DNA from: Draconibacterium sp.
Lineage (GTDB): Bacteria; Bacteroidota; Bacteroidia; Bacteroidales; Prolixibacteraceae
NCBI GenBank assembly: GCA_011620585.1
Contig: WOYV01000106.1
Location: 1 to 62,733 of the forward strand
DNA length: 62,733 nt
Reading direction: 5' to 3'
Part shown: positions 44,396 through 53,493 of the stretch, one piece after another
How the letters are laid out: each line of letters starts with the position of its first letter
Numbering within the stretch: the first letter of the stretch is position 1
Program-made: the position numbers and the translations under genes
Notes under the pieces: generated by a model
The model's input: only the letters and a program-made list of their open reading frames with translations
Told to the model about the DNA's origin: nothing
Database searches by the model: none

Positions 44396-45349
44396 TTAAT
44401 TTGAACTTCTCATCCTATACTTCGACATTACATACGAAACACCAAACCCACTCAGGATGTGCCAAACACCCCACCATGCCGCAATGATTGTCATTCCGCC
44501 TAATTCGAGTTCGGGAGGAAAGATTTTGGGATTAAACATTAAAACCAGTGCCAGCCCCGAGTTTTGAATTCCTGTTTCGATGGTAATGGTCCGTCTGTCA
44601 ACACGTTCGAGCCCCATCAGCGAACTGAAAGAGTAACCGGCCAGCAAGGCCAGTCCGTTATGAATTAAAACGATCAGGAAAACAAGGTGCACAAAACTCA
44701 AAAAATTTTGAAAATTGGCGCTTAATAAGGCAATCACAAATCCGATAAAAACAAGGATGGATAATTTGCGGATCGGCTTTTTAATTTTATTGGTAATTTG
44801 GGGCAGATACTGTGCAAAAACCAAGCCTAAAACAACCGGGATCCCTAACAAAACGACCACTGTTTGCACCATTTGCATAAACTCAATTTTGATGGGTACA
44901 AGTAAATCTCCGGCCCCGGAAGAATTGTAAAAGTTGATGTAAAATTTTCCCCAAAGCGCAAAATTTAGCGGTGTCATAAAAGAGGCAGCGAGGGTAGCAA
45001 TTGCCGTTAAACTTACCGAAAGCGCCAGGTTCCCTTTGGCCAAGGCACTCATGAAATTCGATATATTGCCTCCCGGACAGGCTGCAATCAGGATCATCCC
45101 GAGCGCGACGGTTGGTGTTGGGTTTAAAACCAGAATGAAAAGAAAAGTAACTGCAGGCAGAAGAATAAACTGAGAGATAACGCCAACAATCATCGATTTA
45201 GGTTTGTAGAAAATGTCTTTGAAATGTTCAAACTTGATGTCGAGAGCGACGCCAAACATCACAAAAGCGATAGTAACATTTAATGCAAAAAGTCCGGTTG
45301 GGGAGAAATTTAGCCTCACATGGTCCAGAATCTCCAGAGCTTCTCTCAT
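44396..45349 (-). CDS. Bile acid:sodium symporter (BASS) family protein
   Basis: A 317-residue inner-membrane transporter with about nine or ten membrane segments. AACPGGNISNFMSALAKGN is the conserved Na-binding/discontinuous helix motif of the BASS family, and ETGIQNSGLALVLMF is the second. The family moves bile acids, pyruvate, pantoate or other organic anions; the substrate here is unknown. It is the upstream partner of the acyltransferase gene. Confidence 0.9.
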   Translation of the reverse strand: MREALEILDHVRLNFSPTGLFALNVTIAFVMFGVALDIKFEHFKDIFYKPKSMIVGVISQFILLPAVTFLFILVLNPTPTVALGMILIAACPGGNISNFMSALAKGNLALSVSLTAIATLAASFMTPLNFALWGKFYINFYNSSGAGDLLVPIKIEFMQMVQTVVVLLGIPVVLGLVFAQYLPQITNKIKKPIRKLSILVFIGFVIALLSANFQNFLSFVHLVFLIVLIHNGLALLAGYSFSSLMGLERVDRRTITIETGIQNSGLALVLMFNPKIFPPELELGGMTIIAAWWGVWHILSGFGVSYVMSKYRMRSSN

Positions 45350-45436
45350 TTTTCAGTTTTGATTAGATTTTGGCTGCCAAGATAAAAAACTATGTCCAAA
45401 AAACATAAAGCAGGTTGAACATAGGGAAAAGGCATA

Positions 45437-45476
45437 AAAAAACCGGGACTGGTTTTTATCCGGCCCCGGTTTCTTT
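45437..45476 (-). terminator. Terminator of the alkaline phosphatase gene
   Basis: On the minus strand AAACCGGGGCCGG pairs with CCAGTCCCGGTTT (one mismatch) and is followed by TTTTTAT. It lies 15 bp after the phosphatase stop. Confidence 0.85.
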
Positions 45477-45490
45477 ATCGATCGATATAA

Positions 45491-46648
45491 TTACTTACCC
45501 AGCAAAAGTTTTTCCATTTTTTTGTGCAGGTCGGTATTTTCCATTATGCCCATAAATTCTTCGGCTCCCGGACCGTAAGCAAAAACAGGAACCATAACTG
45601 CCGAATGATCTTTTGTGGTATATTCGCCTTTTACCATTCCGGTATTCATATCTCCGCCAAGTATCGACAAGCCACCGGTTTCGTGGTCGGCTGTAACAAT
45701 AACCAGGGTTTCGCCATCTTTGGCTGCAAAGTCGAGCGCTTTACCAATCGCACGGTCGAAATCGAGCATGTCTTCCACAATATAAATGGTACTGTTGGCA
45801 TGTCCGCCCCAGTCGATCTGCGATCCTTCCACCATCAGGAAAAATCCCTTTTTATTATGGTCGAGAATATTGATGGCAGTTTCTGTTGCGCGTGGTAATA
45901 TATCTCCGCGTTCGCTCATTCTTCCGTTGTGCATGCTGGAAGTCAGCCCGGCCAGTTTCCCGTTTTTTACCTGGGAAATTGTATTGATGTCGGTCTCAAC
46001 ACGATAGTCTTTCTCTTTTAATTCTTCCACCAGGTTGCGGCCATCTTCACGTTTGGTAAAATGATCCATTCCCCCACCGATAAAAACATCGATGTCGGTT
46101 TTTAGGAAATCGGCGGCAATGTCTTCATACATTCCACGATTTTTCTGATGCGCGATAAAAGAGGCAGGAGTGGCGTGAGTGATGGCAGAGGTAGAAACCA
46201 ATCCGGTTGCCAGTCCTTTTGTTTCGGCATCTTCCAGGATGGTTTTTACGGCAACTGTATCTGTATTTACTCCAATAGCCCCGTTGTATGTTTTTATGCC
46301 ACACGAGATCGCGGTTCCACCTGCTGCCGAATCGGTAATATAATCGCTGGCCGATTGTGTCTTCGAAAAGCCAATGTATTTCATGTTATCGAGAAACAAT
46401 TTTCCGTGGTTGGCTGTGATGCCCGAAAAAACCTGTGCAACACCCATTCCGTCTCCAATCATCAGAATAATGTTCCTTGGTTTTTTTGCCTTAAATTTCT
46501 GTGGATAATTTTTTACTACGTAGGCAGAGCCGCCATTGTATGTTTTTTCTTTTTCAGCTGCTTCAGCATTCATATATGCATCTTGCGCAAACGAACTCGC
46601 CTGAATTCCGGCGATCAGTAGGAGTATCAATAAAATTCGATTCATCAT
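45491..46648 (-). CDS. phoA: Periplasmic alkaline phosphatase
   Basis: A 385-residue phosphomonoesterase with a Sec signal peptide (MMNRILLILLLIAGI, cleavage near SSFAQ). The metal-binding MIGDGMG segment is near the N-terminus, the nucleophile serine is in YITDSAAGGTAIS, and ADHETGG near the C-terminus carries further zinc ligands. Start at 46648 or 46645 (tandem ATG). Releases phosphate in the periplasm. A single-gene unit with its own terminator; phoA is used in the broad sense of the PhoA-like superfamily. Confidence 0.93.
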   Translation of the reverse strand: MMNRILLILLLIAGIQASSFAQDAYMNAEAAEKEKTYNGGSAYVVKNYPQKFKAKKPRNIILMIGDGMGVAQVFSGITANHGKLFLDNMKYIGFSKTQSASDYITDSAAGGTAISCGIKTYNGAIGVNTDTVAVKTILEDAETKGLATGLVSTSAITHATPASFIAHQKNRGMYEDIAADFLKTDIDVFIGGGMDHFTKREDGRNLVEELKEKDYRVETDINTISQVKNGKLAGLTSSMHNGRMSERGDILPRATETAINILDHNKKGFFLMVEGSQIDWGGHANSTIYIVEDMLDFDRAIGKALDFAAKDGETLVIVTADHETGGLSILGGDMNTGMVKGEYTTKDHSAVMVPVFAYGPGAEEFMGIMENTDLHKKMEKLLLGK

Positions 46649-46736
46649 TTTATTATAAGTTTCAGGCAAAAGTATTTTTAATATTTCTTTTTACAAGGTG
46701 TTAAAACAATAAAAAACGATTAAAGTTTGGTTGCAG

Positions 46737-47423
46737 CTATGCAAATTTTTCGAGTTCTTCCTTGTCGAAATCTGGATTGAGTGCGAAGATCGTTCCTTCG
46801 CTTGTAGTTATTGTTTTAAGGATACCGATCACCAGAAAATTGCTTAAAATATTTCCGGCATCTCTTCTTGAAAGCCGGGCAATTCGCATAAATCTGGAGA
46901 AACTGATTGTCGGGTTCTTTACAAGAAATTCGATAAGCAGGCGTTCGGAGTTGGTGTAGGTAAAATAAATGCCGTGAGCGCTTTTCTCTTTTTCCCAGGC
47001 TTCAACCTGAATCCGGTGCGCCAGGAAATTCTCGTCTTTGATACGGATGTAGGCCAGCCACTTTCCATTTTCATCTTTTGCAAGATAGGGTTTTTTGTTC
47101 CCGGGTTCGACCTCAATCTCAAGTACCGTTTTGCCTTCAACCTGCCATTGTTTTGTTGTAAAATCGATGGGTGGTTTGCTGTAAATTTTTGCTGCCGACT
47201 CGATCATGTAAAATTCTTCGTCGCTACTTATCCCCGCAATCTTGCCGTTGTCTTTTACCCCGATGAGTAAACGACCGCCTTTGGTGTTGGCAAAGGCCAC
47301 CAGCGATTTGGCGATTTTCTTCGAATCGTTGATACAGTATTTAAAATCCTGCTGATCGTGTTCGCCCTGTTCGATTAATTTATACAGATAACGGCTCATT
47401 TTTGGATTGATTCTAACAAGCAT
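46737..47423 (-). CDS. AlbA_2 (Schlafen-like) domain protein
   Basis: A 228-residue protein with the AlbA_2 domain at about 15-120: the GEHDQQDFKYCINDSKKIAKSLVAFANTKGG start and the RLLIGVKDNGKIAGI strand-loop are diagnostic. The C-terminal ~75 residues look like a winged-helix (FLVKNPTISFSRFMRIARLS). AlbA_2 proteins are predicted nucleic-acid-binding or ATP-binding transcription regulators, and some relate to defence Schlafens; a conserved housekeeping regulator is more likely here. No linked defence genes are seen. Confidence 0.85.
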   Translation of the reverse strand: MLVRINPKMSRYLYKLIEQGEHDQQDFKYCINDSKKIAKSLVAFANTKGGRLLIGVKDNGKIAGISSDEEFYMIESAAKIYSKPPIDFTTKQWQVEGKTVLEIEVEPGNKKPYLAKDENGKWLAYIRIKDENFLAHRIQVEAWEKEKSAHGIYFTYTNSERLLIEFLVKNPTISFSRFMRIARLSRRDAGNILSNFLVIGILKTITTSEGTIFALNPDFDKEELEKFA

Positions 47424-47477
47424 TGGGGTTAAAAGTTCATTTTACAAACTTCCCGCCCTCTCCTCCCGGCTTCCTTC

Positions 47478-47924
47478 TTATTTCAACCACTCGAAGGTAA
47501 TGTAATGATCCTGGTTCATTCCGAGGTTTTCGTAGGTTTTGTGCGCTGTCTCGTTCTTTTTATCGGCATAAAGACGAATACCCGCCAATTTTTCGCTGCA
47601 CAGAACCATTGTTTTTAAGTGTGCGTACATTCGGCGGTACACACCACGCCTGCGGTACATCGGCAACACATAAACTGATTGGATCCAGAGAATAGTACCG
47701 TTGCGCCAATCGCTCCATTCAAAAGTTGTCAGTAACGAAGCCACCACCTCGTCGTTAATTTCGGTAACATAATAATTGCCTTTGCCCGGATCTTCAAGCA
47801 CGGCTTTTACACCCGCTTCCAGTGTTTCGAGATGCAGCACGGCTCCCTCTGTTTCGCTTGCCATGGCAATCTGAAATTCGACCAGTTTAGGGTGGTCGTT
47901 CATTGTAGCTTTACGTACCTTCAT
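47478..47924 (-). CDS. GNAT-family N-acetyltransferase
   Basis: A 148-residue complete GNAT protein. The acetyl-CoA-binding motif is VYVLPMYRRRGVYRRMY (R/Q-x-x-G-x-G/A with Val-Tyr variation), preceded by the strand with IQSVYV, and followed by the family's YADKKNETAHKTYENLGM end. Substrate unknown. Gene order with the AlbA_2 gene is leftward with 54 bp between. Confidence 0.88.
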   Translation of the reverse strand: MKVRKATMNDHPKLVEFQIAMASETEGAVLHLETLEAGVKAVLEDPGKGNYYVTEINDEVVASLLTTFEWSDWRNGTILWIQSVYVLPMYRRRGVYRRMYAHLKTMVLCSEKLAGIRLYADKKNETAHKTYENLGMNQDHYITFEWLK

Positions 47925-48181
47925 ATTTCTTTTATTTTTATTTTACTAAAATAACGATTCCGTAGAGTTTGTAGAATTTTCACAAGTGAATATTGTAGTA
48001 AATTATATCCGCCCAACATTATACTTGTTTTCAGAAGGGAAAAGAATCTTGTTAATGAAGATTTCTTAATCTCCATTTTATCGTTTTCATTTTTTATTAA
48101 AATGAATAAACGCTTTTGGCAAAATGCCTACTGAGTCCCGAAATTCTATTAAAATCTGTATTTTTCAGAAAACTTTGTTGG

Positions 48182-48706
48182 ATGAAGATTATTGTTGCCT
48201 CGAAAAACCCGGTAAAAATCAACGCTGTAGCCGAGGGTTTTAATAGTTTTTTTTCTGAAACAGAAGTTCAGGGCGCTTCGGTTGAATCGGGTGTTTCAGA
48301 TCAGCCAATGAGTGATAAGGAGACGCTGGAAGGCGCTTTTAACAGGGCACAAAATGCAAGGAAAAATTTTAAGGATGCCGACTTTTGGGTAGGTATCGAA
48401 GGGGGAGTGGAACGCGATTCAAAAGGGTTAACTGCTTTTGCCTGGATAGTAATTGACGATAGTCTTTATCAAAGCGAAGCGCGAACCACCACATTCCGTT
48501 TGCCTAATGAGGTTACTCGGCTTATCGACGAGGGTTACGAACTTGGAACCGCCAATGATAAAATCTTTAGCGAACACAATTCGAAACAGCATTCGGGAGC
48601 AGTTGGATTACTCACCGGTGATACGATTACCCGCACCGGATTGTACCGGCAAGCGGTCCAACTGGCTTTAATTCCGTTTATAAATAGAAAGTTGTATGAA
48701 ATTTAG
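48182..48706 (+). CDS. yjjX: Inosine/xanthosine triphosphatase (YjjX family)
   Basis: A 174-residue house-cleaning phosphatase that hydrolyses ITP and XTP. N-terminal MKIIVASKNPVKINAV and the middle WVGIEGGVE are family hallmarks; it is distinct from RdgB. I start it at 48182; the longer frame from 48116 adds an unlikely hydrophobic-poor extension. It converges on the NifX-like gene with a 4-bp overlap of stop codons. Confidence 0.92.
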   Translation: MKIIVASKNPVKINAVAEGFNSFFSETEVQGASVESGVSDQPMSDKETLEGAFNRAQNARKNFKDADFWVGIEGGVERDSKGLTAFAWIVIDDSLYQSEARTTTFRLPNEVTRLIDEGYELGTANDKIFSEHNSKQHSGAVGLLTGDTITRTGLYRQAVQLALIPFINRKLYEI

Positions 48707-49026
48707 CGGCGACTGATTCGTTGGATTACTTCTTCAATTTTAATGCGTTCTTCGTGCAATAGTACCAATTGAATTTTTTCTTTTTCAAGTTTGTCGCTTA
48801 CCATCGGCCCCACTTCTCCGGTGATAATAGTGTTCACCCCTTTTTCCTGTAAATACTCAACAAGTGCAATTCCGCTGTGTTCGGCTTCAAGGAATTGGTT
48901 TTCCTGAATAGTGTATTCATTTGTTTCAGGATCGAAAAAAACAATATTGGCACATTTTCCAAAGCGTAAGTCGAGAAACGATTTTTCAGTTTTCCCGGCT
49001 GAAGTTATAGCATAGATTTTCCCCAT
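48703..49026 (-). CDS. NifX/NifB-type iron-molybdenum cofactor-binding domain protein
   Basis: A 107-residue small protein of the dinitrogenase iron-molybdenum cofactor family (RNase H-like fold). Motifs: ITSAGKTEKSFLDLRFGKC at the start and VNTIITGEVGP in the middle. It is not linked to nif genes; in non-diazotrophs such proteins are thought to bind metal clusters. I use the ATG at 49026. It is the last gene of the leftward miaB-CMD-NifX run. Confidence 0.88.
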   Translation of the reverse strand: MGKIYAITSAGKTEKSFLDLRFGKCANIVFFDPETNEYTIQENQFLEAEHSGIALVEYLQEKGVNTIITGEVGPMVSDKLEKEKIQLVLLHEERIKIEEVIQRISRR

Positions 49027-49082
49027 GTTCTTATATTTTAGACCACCTAATATTAACAATTAAAAATCAAAAAAGATCAAAT

Positions 49083-49430
49083 TTAATTATTGTTTATTAA
49101 TTCTTCCCAATATTCAACAGCTCTTCGGGTATGAGGAATAACAATGGTTCCACCCACAAGGTTGGCCACTCCAAACACTTCAAAAACTTCTTCAGTTGTA
49201 AGCCCTTGTTCAAAACATTTTTCAAGATGGTATTTTATGCAGTCGTCGCAACGAAGTACCATCGACGTTGCCAAACCCAACATTTCCTTCACTTTTGTAC
49301 TCAATGCACCTTCCTGGTACGTGAGGGTGTCGAGGCTATAAATCCGTTTCATCACTTTGTTGTCGGAAGCGAGAATCTTTTCGTTCATTTTCGAACGATA
49401 CTCGTTAAACTCGTCCATTAATTTTCCCAT
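49083..49430 (-). CDS. Carboxymuconolactone decarboxylase (AhpD-like) family protein
   Basis: A 115-residue AhpD-like protein. The redox motif C61-DD-C64-x3-H68 is intact (RCDDCIKYH), so a peroxidase or disulfide-relay role is more likely than lactone decarboxylation. It is 6 bp after miaB and in the same direction, followed by the NifX-like gene. The grouping with two Fe-S/metal-linked proteins may reflect oxidative protection, which is inference. Confidence 0.9.
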   Translation of the reverse strand: MGKLMDEFNEYRSKMNEKILASDNKVMKRIYSLDTLTYQEGALSTKVKEMLGLATSMVLRCDDCIKYHLEKCFEQGLTTEEVFEVFGVANLVGGTIVIPHTRRAVEYWEELINNN

Positions 49431-49436
49431 GATTAT

Positions 49437-50768
49437 TTAGTTTGAAATATCACCAATCAATGTAGTTTGCGTGCATTTGGCGATGGTTACATTCACCAGA
49501 TCGCCTTTTTTATAGTGGTAGCGGGGAAACACAACCACCTTGTTTTGCGAACTTCGGCCCACCAGCATCTTATCCGATTTTTTTGAAAAGCCTTCAACCA
49601 GCACTTCAAAAGTTTTACCAATATCGGCACGATTATTCTCCAGCGAAATTTGGTTTTGTAAAGTAATTACTTCATTCAGCCTTCTAACTTTAACCTCTTC
49701 AGGAACATCGTCGTCGAGCCTTTTGTGGGCATACGTTCCGGGCCTTTCAGAATATTTAAACATAAATGCCGTATCGAATCGTACCATTTCCATCAAAGCC
49801 AATGTTTGCTGATGATCGTCTTCGGTTTCGCCACAAAACCCGGTAAACAGGTCGGTGGTAATTCCGCAATCGGGAAGATTTTCACGGATAGCACGAATAC
49901 GGTCGAGATACCACTCACGATCATATTTCCGGTTCATTGTTTTCAGTACATTAGTGCTTCCCGATTGAACAGGAAGATGGATGTGCCGGCAAATATTCGG
50001 ATAAACAGCCATCATGCGCAACACTCTGTCTGACATATCTTTCGGGTGCGAAGTTGTAAAACGTATCCGCATTTTGGGATCGACCCGGGCCACCCTTTCA
50101 AGCAGGTTCCAAAACTTCACAGGTTTGTGTTCTCCTTCGGGAAGCCACTGGAAAGAGTTAACATTTTGCCCCAGCAAAGTAACTTCCTTGTAATTTTTTG
50201 CCGACAGATCGCGAACCTCGTTTAAAATATCCTGTGGATTGCGGCTGCGTTCGCGGCCCCGAGTGTACGGAACAATGCAATAAGTGCAGAAATTGTTGCA
50301 CCCTCGTGTGATGCTGACATAACCCGATATGGCTTCGTCGCCAATCCGAACCGGTGTGATTTTGTCGTAGGTTTCAATGGTCGACAACTCCACGTTAATT
50401 GCAGATTCGCCATCGCTCACTTTGTCGATCAGGTAGGGGAGGTCGCGATAAGCATCGGGCCCGGCCACCAAATCCGCAGCTTTTTTCTCCAGGAATTCAT
50501 TTCCCACGCGTTCGGCCATGCAGCCAAGTACGCCCACTACCAGGTTTTTATTCTTCTTTTTAAGCCCTTTGTAATGTGCCAGTCTTCCCCAAATACGCTG
50601 TTCGGCGTTGTCGCGCACCGAGCAGGTATTCAGGAAAATTGTGTCGGCTTCCTCTGCTTTATCAACCAGCCGATAGTGTTTATCCTGCAAGATTGCAGCC
50701 ACTACCTCGCTGTCGGCCACGTTCATCTGGCAACCATAAGTTTCTATGTATAATTTTCTTTCTTCCAT
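49437..50768 (-). CDS. miaB: tRNA-2-methylthio-N6-dimethylallyladenosine synthase
   Basis: A 443-residue radical-SAM methylthiotransferase acting on i6A37. The UPF0004 domain begins IETYGCQMNVADSE, with three cysteines for the auxiliary cluster (C13, then NTCSVRD and VLGCMAE). The radical-SAM cluster motif is GCNNFCTYCIVPY, and a TRAM domain ends the protein. The product prediction is MiaB rather than RimO based on length and on the TYGCQMN start. Confidence 0.96.
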   Translation of the reverse strand: MEERKLYIETYGCQMNVADSEVVAAILQDKHYRLVDKAEEADTIFLNTCSVRDNAEQRIWGRLAHYKGLKKKNKNLVVGVLGCMAERVGNEFLEKKAADLVAGPDAYRDLPYLIDKVSDGESAINVELSTIETYDKITPVRIGDEAISGYVSITRGCNNFCTYCIVPYTRGRERSRNPQDILNEVRDLSAKNYKEVTLLGQNVNSFQWLPEGEHKPVKFWNLLERVARVDPKMRIRFTTSHPKDMSDRVLRMMAVYPNICRHIHLPVQSGSTNVLKTMNRKYDREWYLDRIRAIRENLPDCGITTDLFTGFCGETEDDHQQTLALMEMVRFDTAFMFKYSERPGTYAHKRLDDDVPEEVKVRRLNEVITLQNQISLENNRADIGKTFEVLVEGFSKKSDKMLVGRSSQNKVVVFPRYHYKKGDLVNVTIAKCTQTTLIGDISN

Positions 50769-51008
50769 ATGCGGAGCGCAAAGTTATCATCAATTTACAA
50801 ATCGGACGAAAAGGAATAAAATTTATTAGGCCTGAATACACGACGAGCCTTAATTAATGGTCCTAAAAAAAGATCAAAAAATGGCAAAAGCACATGAATG
50901 GCCTTGTTGCAGTGTATTAAGCCTGGACAAAGTTTCTGTCCATATTACGTAAAGATTAAGGGCAGAAAACCAATGTTGTTCTTGTTCTTTTTTTATATGT
51001 TTTTAAAC

Positions 51009-51016
51009 TATATTTG
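51009..51016 (+). promoter_or_regulatory. -7 promoter element of the SPOR-PurF operon
   Basis: TATATTTG matches TAnnTTTG exactly, 12 bp before the ATG at 51029 and 21 bp before the ATG at 51038. A good -33 TTG is not found. The upstream gap 50769-51008 shows no gene. Confidence 0.5.
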
Positions 51017-51028
51017 CAGCCTCAACAA

Positions 51029-51502
51029 ATGGAACTGATGAGGATCTTATTTCTCTTAATAATTGCCTGTTTATTTATTCAATCTGCTGTAGCACAGGAG
51101 TTTGAGGAATTAATTGAACAGCCTGATACTACTGAGATTGCAGTTCTTGAGAACCTGCCGGTGGAACGTGATGCACGTCTCGACAAAATGTTGAAGTGGC
51201 ACATCGAAAAAAACGCTGAAAGAGAAGGAATGGAAGGCTACCGGGTGGAGATTTATTTTAGCTCAACACCCGATGCCAAAGAACAAGCGCTGAATACCAA
51301 AGTGAATTTTCTTTCGGAATACCCGGAATACGCTGTACATATTAAATTTATTGCCCCTAATTTCAGGGTCAGGGTGGGCGATTTCAGAACAAAAAATGAA
51401 GCCTGGAAACTGTATAAACAAATTCAAAAAGAATATCCCACCGCTTTTGTGGTGCCCGACATTATTAATTTTCCATTGCTGAAAGAGAACCAATATGAGT
51501 GA
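51029..51502 (+). CDS. Exported SPOR-domain protein
   Basis: A 157-residue exported protein: signal peptide (about 1-20, ending AVAQE), a short linker, and a SPOR domain at about 75-150 (EGYRVEIYFSSTPDAKEQA, then FRVRVGDFRTKNEAWKLYKQ). SPOR domains bind denuded peptidoglycan glycans at division sites. ATG 51029 or 51038 are both possible. The gene overlaps the start of the PurF-like gene by 8 nt, so the two are coupled. Confidence 0.85.
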   Translation: MELMRILFLLIIACLFIQSAVAQEFEELIEQPDTTEIAVLENLPVERDARLDKMLKWHIEKNAEREGMEGYRVEIYFSSTPDAKEQALNTKVNFLSEYPEYAVHIKFIAPNFRVRVGDFRTKNEAWKLYKQIQKEYPTAFVVPDIINFPLLKENQYE

Positions 51503-53393
51503 CCAGATTAAGCACGAGTGTGGCATTGCGATGATCCGACTGTTAAAACCTCTGTCGTATTATCATCAAAAGTACGGGACCTGGAAGTACGGCCTCAACA
51601 AGTTGTACCTGCTGATGGAGAAGCAACACAATCGTGGACAGGATGGGGCAGGGGTGGTGTGTGTAAAGAGTAATCTGGAACCTGGCAATCCATACATTAC
51701 GCGGTACCGATCGATCGAACCAAATCCGATAAAGGACATTTTCGATAAGGTGAACAAACCGCTGAAAAAGGCAAAACGTCACGATACCGATATTAATGAT
51801 CCGGAATGGGCTGAAAAACATTTCCCCTTTGCCGGATCGCTTTATTTAGGACACTTGCGTTACGGTACTTTTGGCAAAAACAGCATCGAGTTTACACACC
51901 CGGTGATGCGCCAGAACAACTGGAAATCGAGGAACCTGGTGTTGGCAGGAAACTTTAATCTGACGAATACCGACGAGTTGTTTGATGTGCTGATCGAGCT
52001 GGGGCAACACCCAAAAGCATACACCGACACGGTAACTGCACTTGAAAAAGTAGGTCACTTTCTGGATGAAGAAAACCAGTTGCTTTTCAGAAAATACAAG
52101 AATGAAGGTTATTCGAACGCCGAGATTTCACCACGTATCGAAAAGAACATCGATATTCAGAATATATTGGAACGGGCTTCAAAAGACTGGGATGGCGGAT
52201 ATGCCATGGCAGGATTGATCGGGCATGGCGATTCATTTGTGGTGCGCGATCCATGGGGCATTCGGCCAGCTCATTATTACTACGATGATGAAATTGTGGT
52301 GGTAGCTTCAGAACGACCGGTTATACAAACCGTAATGAATGTACATGCCGATTTGGTAAAAGAAGTGGCACCCGGTGAAGCGCTGGTCATAAAAAACAAT
52401 GGCGAAATCCAACGTGATATGATCCGTGTCCCACATAAACGGAAATCGTGTTCTTTTGAGAGGATATATTTCTCGCGCGGTAGCGATCGTTCGATTTACC
52501 AGGAAAGAAAGGAACTAGGCCGTTTGCTTACCCAACCCGTTTTGGAGGCTGTTGATTTCGATTTTGAAAATACTGTATTCTCATATATTCCAAATACCGC
52601 CGAAACCGCTTTTTTTGGAATGGTGGAAGGTATTAGAAATTACCTGGTTGATTGGAAGATTGAACAGATAAAAGCAAAAAACGGATCGCTAGATGATAAG
52701 GCGATTAAGGATATTCTTTCGATGGAACCGCGGGTTGAAAAAATAGCTGTGAAGGATGTTAAACTGCGCACTTTTATTGCCGACGATGCCAGTCGCGACG
52801 ACCTCGTGGCCCACGTTTACGATGTAACCTATGGAATCATTAATAACCACAAAGATACGCTTGTAATTATCGATGATTCAATTGTGCGCGGAACAACGCT
52901 TAAAAACAGTATTCTTAAAATACTCGATCGCTTAAATCCGAAAAAAATTATTGTAATTTCTTCAGCCCCTCAAATTCGTTACCCCGATTGTTACGGGATT
53001 GATATGGCAAGGCTCGATAAATTTATCGCGTTTAGCGCGGCTATAGAATTGGTGAAGGACAATGGAATGGAATCGCTGATCCAGGATGTTTACAAAAAGT
53101 GCAAGGACCAGGAAAACCTTCCGAAAGAAGAAATGGTGAATTATGTTCGCGAGATATACAAACCGTTTACTACGGAACAGATTTCAGCCAAAATTGCCGA
53201 GTTGTTAAAACCGGAAGATTGCAGGGCGGAAGTAGAGATTATTTACCAGTCGGTTGAAAATCTGCACAAAGCTTGTCCGAACGATTTGGGAGATTGGTAT
53301 TTCACCGGGAATTATCCAACTCCGGGCGGAAACCGCGTAGTTAATTCATCGTTTATTAATTACGTTGAGGGGAAAGACGAAAGAGCCTATTAG
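51495..53393 (+). CDS. PurF-like amidophosphoribosyltransferase, long form
   Basis: A 632-residue protein of the glutamine PRPP amidotransferase family, catalysing the first step of purine synthesis in characterised PurF. The N-terminal class II glutaminase starts CGIA at Cys9, which would become the nucleophile after loss of an 8-residue propeptide. The PRPP-binding motif VIIDDSIVRGTTLKN lies in the C-terminal half. It is about 130-160 residues longer than standard PurF and has a divergent middle, so it may be a paralogue of the PurF proper; I omit the symbol. Its start overlaps the SPOR gene. Confidence 0.88.
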   Translation: MSDQIKHECGIAMIRLLKPLSYYHQKYGTWKYGLNKLYLLMEKQHNRGQDGAGVVCVKSNLEPGNPYITRYRSIEPNPIKDIFDKVNKPLKKAKRHDTDINDPEWAEKHFPFAGSLYLGHLRYGTFGKNSIEFTHPVMRQNNWKSRNLVLAGNFNLTNTDELFDVLIELGQHPKAYTDTVTALEKVGHFLDEENQLLFRKYKNEGYSNAEISPRIEKNIDIQNILERASKDWDGGYAMAGLIGHGDSFVVRDPWGIRPAHYYYDDEIVVVASERPVIQTVMNVHADLVKEVAPGEALVIKNNGEIQRDMIRVPHKRKSCSFERIYFSRGSDRSIYQERKELGRLLTQPVLEAVDFDFENTVFSYIPNTAETAFFGMVEGIRNYLVDWKIEQIKAKNGSLDDKAIKDILSMEPRVEKIAVKDVKLRTFIADDASRDDLVAHVYDVTYGIINNHKDTLVIIDDSIVRGTTLKNSILKILDRLNPKKIIVISSAPQIRYPDCYGIDMARLDKFIAFSAAIELVKDNGMESLIQDVYKKCKDQENLPKEEMVNYVREIYKPFTTEQISAKIAELLKPEDCRAEVEIIYQSVENLHKACPNDLGDWYFTGNYPTPGGNRVVNSSFINYVEGKDERAY

Positions 53394-53412
53394 ACCAGAA
53401 TTTAGAGAGTAT

Positions 53413-53434
53413 AAAATCCGAAGTTCGGGATTTT
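53413..53434. terminator. Weak terminator after the PurF-like gene
   Basis: AAAATCC..GGGATTTT with a one-base bulge and a small loop, about 20 bp after the stop codon. Confidence 0.4.
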
Positions 53435-53493
53435 AGGTTGAAGTTTTGTCTAAAAGATAATTCTGTCCTTCAATCCTTCATCCCTTCAATGCT

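Noticed and set aside
46737-47423. Schlafen-like AlbA_2 protein as a defence gene
   Set aside because: It has only the AlbA_2 domain and a winged helix, no nuclease or helicase partner, and lies among housekeeping genes.
48703-49026. NifX-like protein as evidence of nitrogen fixation
   Set aside because: No nifHDK or other nif genes; such domains are common in non-diazotrophs.
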